Of a stretch of DNA of 46,400 nt, positions 41,921 to 46,400 are shown piece by piece. The position numbers and the translations under genes were made by a program. Location of the stretch: assembly GCA_902767915.1 (NCBI GenBank), contig CACXJE010000006.1, positions 1 to 46,400 of the forward strand. The letters are read 5' to 3'. The notes beneath the pieces were generated by a model. The model was given only the letters and a program-made list of their open reading frames with translations, had not been told where the DNA came from and did no database searches. The DNA comes from Oscillospiraceae bacterium (GTDB taxonomy: Bacteria; Bacillota; Clostridia; Oscillospirales; Oscillospiraceae). Every line of letters starts with the position of its first letter. The stretch's first letter is position 1.

Positions 41921-42869
41921 ACTGTTGCAAAAGCTCGTGCCTCCCGTTTCCGTATCCGGCCGCGAGGAGGAGATTTCCAGGGTGATCGAGACCCTGGCCA
42001 AGCCCTACGGACAGATTTCCAGAGACCATCTTGGGAACCTGGTGGTGCATAAGCCCGGCAACGGCCGCCGGATCCTGCTGGCCGCCCACATGGACACCAT
42101 CGGCCTCATCGTCACCCACGTGGATGAAAAGGGCTTTGTCCGCTTTGCCGCCATCGGCGGCCTGCGCCTGGTGCCGATGATCGGCCAGCGGGTGAAGTTT
42201 GAGAGCGGTGTGGTGGGCATCGTCTGCTATGACCGGGGCACGGAGCCCGGGGACCTGACTGTGGACAAGCTCTATGTGGACACCGCCGGCGCCAAGGTGG
42301 AGATTGGCGAGACCGCCGCCTTCTGCGCCGAGCCCCTGTTTGCGGGCAGAAAGGTGATTTCCCCCTATCTGGACAACCGACTGGGCTGCGCGGTCTGCCT
42401 GAAGGCACTGGAGCTTTTGAAGCATACCGACAACGATATCTTCTGCGTCTTCACCGTCCAGGAGGAGGTGGGCTGCCGGGGCGCCAAGCCCGTGGCCTAT
42501 ACCATCACCCCGGACCTGGCCATCGCCGTGGATATCTGCGGTCTGGCGGACTTCCCCGGGGAGGACAAGCCCAACAGCCTGACCGTGGAAGGCGGTCCCG
42601 TCATCAAGATCATGGATGCCGGCGTAATCTGCCATCCCACCGTGGTCTCCATGCTGGAGGAGGCGGGAAAGAAGCTGAACATCGCCACCCAGCGCTACGT
42701 CACCAGATCCGGCGGCACCGACGCCGGCGCCATCTTCAATACCCGGGGCGGCGTGCCCAGCGGCGTGCTGTCCATCCCCATCCGGTATACCCACAACCCC
42801 AATGAGCTGGCGGACCTGGACGTGGCGGAAAACTGCGCCAGGCTGCTGGCAGAGGCCATCCGGGCCTGA
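41913..42869 (+). CDS. M42 family metallopeptidase (3rd of three)
   Basis: A 318-residue third paralogue, the most diverged. It has A-A-H-M-D-T-I (about 54-60), where the usual E-V after the Asp is T-I, Y-L-D-N-R-L-G (about 153-159) with Asn for the second Asp, V-Q-E-E-V-G-C-R-G (about 183-191) and Y-T-H-N-P (about 295-299). The main ligands and the Q-E-E Glu are present, so it is probably active but with altered specificity. Its ATG lies 8 bases inside the previous gene. Good GGAGG site. Confidence 0.92.
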   Translation: MDKLLQKLVPPVSVSGREEEISRVIETLAKPYGQISRDHLGNLVVHKPGNGRRILLAAHMDTIGLIVTHVDEKGFVRFAAIGGLRLVPMIGQRVKFESGVVGIVCYDRGTEPGDLTVDKLYVDTAGAKVEIGETAAFCAEPLFAGRKVISPYLDNRLGCAVCLKALELLKHTDNDIFCVFTVQEEVGCRGAKPVAYTITPDLAIAVDICGLADFPGEDKPNSLTVEGGPVIKIMDAGVICHPTVVSMLEEAGKKLNIATQRYVTRSGGTDAGAIFNTRGGVPSGVLSIPIRYTHNPNELADLDVAENCARLLAEAIRA

Positions 42870-42892
42870 TAACCGGCAGCAGGAGAACGAGA

Positions 42893-42960
42893 AAACCTCC
42901 CCTGACGCTGCGAAGCAGCTTTAGGGGAGGGGAACCGGCCCCAAGGCCGGTGGAGGGGTT
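42893..42960. repeat. Dispersed palindromic repeat, family A, copy 4
   Basis: AAACCTCCCCTGACG, CTTTAGGGGAGGGGAACC, GGCCCCAAGGCC-type hairpin and GGTGGAGGGGTT, between the third M42 gene and ispD. Confidence 0.8.
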
Positions 42961-43007
42961 CTCTGCCCCCTCAGTTGAATGCAACACTGATTTAGGAGGA
43001 AGTAACC

Positions 43008-43736
43008 ATGGGCGTTTCCAACGTACTTCGCAAGATCTCTTCCCGGGGCGCCAAGTGCGCCGCGGTCATCGTGGCGGCCGGAAAGGCCAGCCGCATGCAG
43101 GGCACGGATAAGATTATGGCGGATCTGGCGGGAGAACCGCTGATCGTCCACACCATCCGGGCCTTCGAGCAGAGCGAGGACATTCAGGAGATCATCCTGG
43201 TCACCCGGGAGGACCTGCTGGAGGGCCTCAGCGAGCTCTGCGTGGCAAAGAAGCTCACCAAGGTCACCAAGATCTGCAAGGGCGGCGAGACCCGGGCGGA
43301 GTCTGTCCAGCTGGGTCTGGACCAGGTCTCCAAAAACTGCGACTTTGTGGCCATCCACGACGGAGCCCGGCCCCTTGTGACGCCCACGGTCATCCATGAC
43401 GCGGTGCGCAAGGCCGCCAAATTCGGGGCGGCGGCGCCGGCTGTACCGGTGAAGGACACCATCAAGGTGGTCCATGGGGGCGTGATCGAATCCACCCCGG
43501 ACCGCAGCGGCCTCTACGCCGTGCAGACCCCCCAGGTCTTCAATCTGAAGGTCTACAAGGCCGCGCTGGAAACTGCCATCGGCGGCAAAAAGGAGCTGAC
43601 CGACGACTGCTCCGCGGCGGAGGCCTACGGCATCAACGTGGTCATCACCCCGGGCAGCGACGAGAATCTCAAGGTGACCACCCCCACCGATCTGGTGCTG
43701 GCGGAGGCCATTCTGGCGGCGAGGAACCAGGCATGA
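43008..43736 (+). CDS. ispD: 2-C-methyl-D-erythritol 4-phosphate cytidylyltransferase
   Basis: A 242-residue MEP-pathway enzyme (EC 2.7.7.60), making CDP-methylerythritol. Residues 25-35 show [11 protein letters not shown] with the CTP-binding Arg and Lys (D-K-I-M), the H-D-G-A-R-P-L-V motif lies at about 119-126, V-K-D-T-I-K at about 148-153, and Q-T-P-Q-V-F at about 171-176. The first 18 residues are a short extension. ATGA overlap with ispF shows tight coupling. AGGAGG site. Confidence 0.95.
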   Translation: MGVSNVLRKISSRGAKCAAVIVAAGKASRMQGTDKIMADLAGEPLIVHTIRAFEQSEDIQEIILVTREDLLEGLSELCVAKKLTKVTKICKGGETRAESVQLGLDQVSKNCDFVAIHDGARPLVTPTVIHDAVRKAAKFGAAAPAVPVKDTIKVVHGGVIESTPDRSGLYAVQTPQVFNLKVYKAALETAIGGKKELTDDCSAAEAYGINVVITPGSDENLKVTTPTDLVLAEAILAARNQA

Positions 43737-44233
43737 GGATCGGCCACGGCTATGACGTCCATCGGCTCACCGAGGGACGGAATCTGATTCTCGGCGGCGT
43801 CCGGGTGCCCCACAGCCTGGGGCTGGACGGCCATTCCGACGCGGACGTGCTGACCCACGCGGTGATGGACGCCCTGCTGGGGGCTGCGGCCCTGGGAGAC
43901 ATCGGCCGCCATTTCCCGGACACGGATCCCCAATACAAGGGCATCTCCAGCCTGAAGCTGCTGGCGGCGGTCCGGGAGCTGATCTATGGCAAGGGCTATC
44001 GGATCTCCAACATCGACGTGACGGTGCTGGCCCAGAAGCCCAAGCTGGCGCCCTATATCGCGCAGATGGAGCAAAACCTCTCCCAGGTGCTGGGCCTGGA
44101 GCCGGGCCGGATCAACGTGAAGGCCACCACCGAGGAGCATCTGGGCTTTACCGGCCGGGAGGAGGGCATCGCCTGCCACGCGGTCTGCCTGTTGGAGGAA
44201 GCATCCCTCCGGGTGGTGCCGCTCCGGGGATAA
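43733..44233 (+). CDS. ispF: 2-C-methyl-D-erythritol 2,4-cyclodiphosphate synthase
   Basis: A 166-residue trimeric zinc enzyme of the MEP isoprenoid pathway (EC 4.6.1.12). The zinc ligands appear in G-Y-D-V-H-R-L (about 6-12) and [11 protein letters not shown] (about 34-44), with D-I-G-x-H-F-P-D-T-D-P (about 60-70) and the end T-T-E[12 protein letters not shown] (about 128-142). Normal family length. It overlaps ispD by ATGA; together they make consecutive-type steps in isoprenoid synthesis. Confidence 0.96.
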   Translation: MRIGHGYDVHRLTEGRNLILGGVRVPHSLGLDGHSDADVLTHAVMDALLGAAALGDIGRHFPDTDPQYKGISSLKLLAAVRELIYGKGYRISNIDVTVLAQKPKLAPYIAQMEQNLSQVLGLEPGRINVKATTEEHLGFTGREEGIACHAVCLLEEASLRVVPLRG

Positions 44234-44238
44234 AGCCC

Positions 44239-44267
44239 TTGAAATTTGGAAAAACCTGTGCTATACT
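44239..44267 (+). promoter_or_regulatory. ABC-F leader promoter
   Basis: TTGAAA (44239-44244), 17-base spacer, extended TGC and TATACT (44262-44267). Transcription would start near 44274, just before the ribosome site of the two-codon ORF. Confidence 0.8.
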
Positions 44268-44290
44268 GCATACAAGAACGGAGGGATAAA

Positions 44291-44299
44291 ATGCGCTGA
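44291..44299 (+). CDS. Two-codon upstream ORF (Met-Arg-stop)
   Basis: ATG CGC TGA sits 5 bases after GGAGGG, a good ribosome site, at the very start of the expected transcript. It lies within the 5-prime strand of the long-range stem, so a ribosome paused there would open the stem. Very short upstream ORFs of this sort control some ABC-F resistance genes (for example Listeria lmo0919). Confidence 0.5.
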   Translation: MR

Positions 44300-44401
44300 G
44301 AATCCTGCTTTGATGATAGGGCGCGAGACGGCAGCTGCCGTCCGGTTTGGTGCGCCGTAAGCAGGAAATCACGCATTGCATCCGCCTGAAACAGGGGTAC
44401 T

Positions 44402-44434
44402 ATGGCTGCAAGTGGATTTCTTGCAGCCATTTTT
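44402..44434 (+). terminator. Leader terminator (attenuator)
   Basis: 11-bp perfect stem, 7-base loop and five T residues, ending 22 bases before the ABC-F start codon; most transcripts should stop here unless it is disrupted. Confidence 0.8.
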
Positions 44435-44455
44435 ATCAATTCAGGAGGAACCGTT

Positions 44456-45955
44456 ATGGCATTGATCTCTGTTCAAAACCTGACCTTCGGTTATGACGGC
44501 AGCCCGGAGCTGCTGTTTGAGGAGGTCAGCTTTCAAATCGACTCCGACTGGCGTCTGGGCTTTGTGGGCCGGAACGGCCGGGGGAAAACAACCTTTTTGC
44601 GGCTGCTGATGGGGGAGCTGGAATACCGGGGCAGCATCCGGGCCCCCATGGCCTTCGACTATTTTCCCTTCCCGGTGCCGGACGAATGGGAAACCGCCGG
44701 GGAAATCACCGGAAGGAGCTGCCCGGAGCTGCAGCGCTGGAGGCTGGAGCGGGAGCTGAGCCAGCTGGAGCTGGATCCGTCGGTGCTGGACCGGCCCTTT
44801 GCCACCCTTTCCAACGGGGAGCGGACCAAGCTGCTGCTGGCGGCCCTGTTTTTGCGGGAAAACCGGTTCCTGCTGATCGACGAGCCCACCAACCATCTGG
44901 ATCTGCAGGGCCGCCGGGTGCTCAGCCGCTATCTGCGCTCGAAAAGCGGCTTTATTCTGGTGTCCCACGACCAGGCCTTTTTGGACGGCTGCATCGACCA
45001 TGTGCTCTCCATCAACCGGGCCACCATCGAGGTTCAAAAGGGAAACTGCACCACCTGGCTGGAGACCCGGCGGCAGCAGGATGCCTTTGAGCTGGCCCAA
45101 AACCAGCGGCTGAAAAAGGAAATCTCCCGTCTGGAGCAGACCGCCCGGGAAAAGGCCTCCTGGGCGGACAGGTCAGAGCGGGAGAAGATCGGCGCCGGGC
45201 CGAACGGAAATGAGATGAACGCGGGCCGAAGACCCTATCTGGGCGAGAAGTCCAGAAAGGCCAACAAGCGGGCCAAGGCCATTGCCGGCCGGCAGGAGGC
45301 CGCCATCGAGGAAAAGAGCAGACTGCTGAAGAACATTGAAAAGGCCGACAATCTGCGGCTGCCCTGCCTGTCCTATCGCAGCGAGCTGCTGGCGGAGCTG
45401 ACGGACGTGACCGTGGATTACGGCGACGGGCCCGTGTTCCGGCCGGTCAGCTTTCAGATCCGCAGGGGAGACCGGCTGAACCTCATCGGCCGGAACGGGG
45501 CGGGGAAAACCAGCCTTCTCAAGCTGCTGACCGGAGAGGCTGCGCCCACCCGAGGCGCCGTCCGTCTGGCGGGCGGGCTGACCGTTTCCTATCTGCCCCA
45601 GGACGCTTCCGGCCTGTCCGGGAGTCTGACGGACTATGCCAGGCAGAACGGGCTGGACTATACCATGTTTCTGACCTTCCTGCGGAAGCTGGACTTTCAG
45701 CGCAGCCAGTTTGAGAAGCCCATGGAGCAGTTCAGCATGGGCCAAAAGAAAAAGGTGCTGCTGGCCCGCAGCCTCTGCGAGCCCGCCCATCTCTATCTCT
45801 GGGACGAGCCCCTGAACTTCATCGATATCCTCTCCCGGGGCCAGGTGGAGGACCTGCTGCTGGAGAGCAGCCCCACGATCCTGTTTGTGGAGCACGACGC
45901 GCGCTTCTGCGACCGGATCGCCACCGGCCGGATCTGCCTTCAAAGGGAGCCGTAG
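44456..45955 (+). CDS. ABC-F ribosomal protection protein, Lsa-like
   Basis: A 499-residue soluble protein with two ABC domains. First: L-G-F-V-G-R-N-G-R-G-K-T-T-F-L-R (about 35-50), signature L-S-N-G-E-R-T-K, Walker B L-L-I-D-E-P-T-N-H-L-D. The interdomain linker (about 190-310) is long and charged, as in resistance ABC-Fs. Second: N-L-I-G-R-N-G-A-G-K-T-S, signature F-S-M-G-Q-K-K-K, L-Y-L-W-D-E-P-L-N-F-I-D. The F-Y-F-P-type start, A-F-E-L-A-x-N segment and overall order match Lsa proteins, which push lincosamides, streptogramin A and pleuromutilins off the ribosome. AGGAGG site; regulated by the attenuator leader. Confidence 0.9.
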   Translation: MALISVQNLTFGYDGSPELLFEEVSFQIDSDWRLGFVGRNGRGKTTFLRLLMGELEYRGSIRAPMAFDYFPFPVPDEWETAGEITGRSCPELQRWRLERELSQLELDPSVLDRPFATLSNGERTKLLLAALFLRENRFLLIDEPTNHLDLQGRRVLSRYLRSKSGFILVSHDQAFLDGCIDHVLSINRATIEVQKGNCTTWLETRRQQDAFELAQNQRLKKEISRLEQTAREKASWADRSEREKIGAGPNGNEMNAGRRPYLGEKSRKANKRAKAIAGRQEAAIEEKSRLLKNIEKADNLRLPCLSYRSELLAELTDVTVDYGDGPVFRPVSFQIRRGDRLNLIGRNGAGKTSLLKLLTGEAAPTRGAVRLAGGLTVSYLPQDASGLSGSLTDYARQNGLDYTMFLTFLRKLDFQRSQFEKPMEQFSMGQKKKVLLARSLCEPAHLYLWDEPLNFIDILSRGQVEDLLLESSPTILFVEHDARFCDRIATGRICLQREP

Positions 45956-45984
45956 ACCAAGCTTCACCCGATGCCGCCCCGTAG

Positions 45985-46006
45985 TGGCCGCAGACCTCTG
46001 CGGCCA
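45985..46006. other. Hairpin after ABC-F gene
   Basis: 9-bp perfect stem (45985-45993 with 45998-46006) with 4-base loop and no T-run, 30 bases downstream of the ABC-F stop. Confidence 0.4.
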
Positions 46007-46053
46007 TGGCGCAAAGCGCCTGTTGATGCGATTTGCCGGATACAAAAAGAAAA

Positions 46054-46101
46054 ACACAGAGGACGACTACCCGCATTGCTGCGTGCTGTCGTCCTCTGTG
46101 T
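46054..46101 (-). terminator. rpmB terminator
   Basis: 14-bp stem (46054-46067 with 46088-46101), 20-base loop, followed on the minus strand by T-rich TTTTCTTTTTG; directly downstream of rpmB. Confidence 0.8.
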
Positions 46102-46114
46102 GGTATATCGCCAA

Positions 46115-46303
46115 TCAGATGGCCCGTTCAACCTTGTTGGAACGGAGACATCTTGTACAAACGTATACGTGGCGCGGAGTACCGTCGACAATCGCCTTGA
46201 CGCGCTTGACATTGGGCTTCCACATTCTGTTGGAACGTCTGTGGGAGTGGGAGACCTTGATACCGAAAGTCACACCCTTGCCGCAAATATCGCACTTAGC
46301 CAT
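46115..46303 (-). CDS. rpmB: 50S ribosomal protein L28
   Basis: A 62-residue L28 of the zinc-binding type: C-D-I-C (4-7) and C-T-R-C (about 49-52) form the ribbon, with the S-H-S-H-R-R-S-N-R-M-W-K-P-N-V (about 18-32) rRNA-binding core. Start at 46303 follows GGAGGT; an upstream ATG in the same frame lies in the leader. Monocistronic, with promoter and terminator. Confidence 0.97.
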   Translation of the reverse strand: MAKCDICGKGVTFGIKVSHSHRRSNRMWKPNVKRVKAIVDGTPRHVYVCTRCLRSNKVERAI

Positions 46304-46365
46304 CAGCTGCACCTCCAATCCATAGGTGGGATACCGAAATTGACGCCCTAAAAGCATCGGGCTAT

Positions 46366-46394
46366 ATGATAGCAGATTTCCCGGAAAAAAGCAA
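46366..46394 (-). promoter_or_regulatory. rpmB promoter
   Basis: Minus strand TTGCTT (46389-46394), 17-base spacer, TATCAT (46366-46371). Confidence 0.65.
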
Positions 46395-46400
46395 GAGGAA

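Larger units (their letters stand above)
44280..44434 (+). promoter_or_regulatory. Structured attenuator leader of the ABC-F gene
   Basis: About 155 bases of leader RNA with clear pairing. A long-range stem joins AATGCG (44290-44295) to CGCATT (44372-44377) and, after an internal loop, TCCTGCTT (44303-44310) to AAGCAGGA (44359-44366). Inside is GGCGC / GCGCC (44320-44324 with 44352-44356) capped by a GACGGC / GCCGTC hairpin (44327-44342). An 11-bp terminator follows (44402-44412 with 44420-44430) with a T-run. TTGCATCC (44376-44383) could pair, with one mismatch, with the terminator 5-prime arm GGCTGCAA (44404-44411), a possible antiterminator. This is my hand fold. Confidence 0.75.

Noticed and set aside
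44370-44388. CATTGCATCCGC recalls the 3-prime part of the tetrahydrofolate riboswitch
   Set aside because: The 5-prime GAGTAG part, the three-way junction and the GGATG pseudoknot partner are not found, and the gene is not a folate gene, so the match is probably chance.

Overview
The window looks like chromosomal DNA of a GC-rich, spore-forming member of the Clostridia, most likely Oscillospirales (Oscillospiraceae-like). Pointers are a sporulation sigma-K gene, PadR and T-box regulation, a preQ1-I riboswitch, a Gls24/YloV pair, the zinc-binding CxxC form of ribosomal protein L28, and intergenic spaces filled with dispersed palindromic repeats. No phage, transposase, CRISPR array, rRNA or tRNA gene is visible. 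Gene density is high and almost every gene has a clean AGGAGG-type ribosome site.

Layout. 1-4.9 kb: a PadR repressor and its small membrane partner, divergent from a two-gene FtsX-type ABC exporter. 4.9-7.6 kb: a leftward operon (cytidylate-kinase-like protein, MATE pump, GNAT acetyltransferase). 7.6-11.2 kb: a rightward operon (PatB-type C-S lyase, DUF523, LUD protein, and a peptidase C26-YunG fusion). 11.2-12.4 kb: beta-carbonic anhydrase and a DNA-deoxyinosine glycosylase. 12.4-16.4 kb: a leftward six-gene unit headed by a preQ1-I riboswitch: queuosine-precursor transporter, SDR oxidoreductase, then four tightly overlapping redox genes (TlpA lipoprotein, a 46-residue CXXC membrane protein, a polyferredoxin membrane protein, a second TlpA). 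16.5-19.6 kb: sigK, an odd orotate-PRTase-like protein, YitT, and a small lipoprotein. 19.7-24.8 kb: valine T-box and valS, then gls24-like and yloV/fakA-like genes. 25-29.7 kb: CapA-like protein, GH25 lysozyme lipoprotein, GtrA, L-asparaginase, HAD hydrolase. 29.8-36.7 kb: a divergent type IIA topoisomerase pair split by an acyltransferase gene, then a degenerate transglutaminase lipoprotein. 36.7-44.2 kb: SpoU methyltransferase, DIP1984-family protein, murD, three tandem M42 aminopeptidases, ispD, ispF. 44.2-46.4 kb: an Lsa-type ABC-F antibiotic-resistance protein behind a structured attenuator with a two-codon upstream ORF, then rpmB.

Most interesting items. (1) The ABC-F leader at 44239-44456: a near-consensus promoter, a Met-Arg-stop mini-ORF buried in a long-range stem, and an intrinsic terminator with a possible antiterminator. 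(2) The overlapping redox cassette with its tiny CXXC membrane protein, sitting behind a preQ1 riboswitch. (3) The divergent GyrB/GyrA-like pair with alanine at the quinolone-determining serine position and an acyltransferase between the subunits. (4) A transglutaminase-fold lipoprotein that has lost its catalytic Cys and His. (5) Several families of dispersed palindromic repeats.

All calls come from reading the sequence and remembered family features; no database search or folding program was run.
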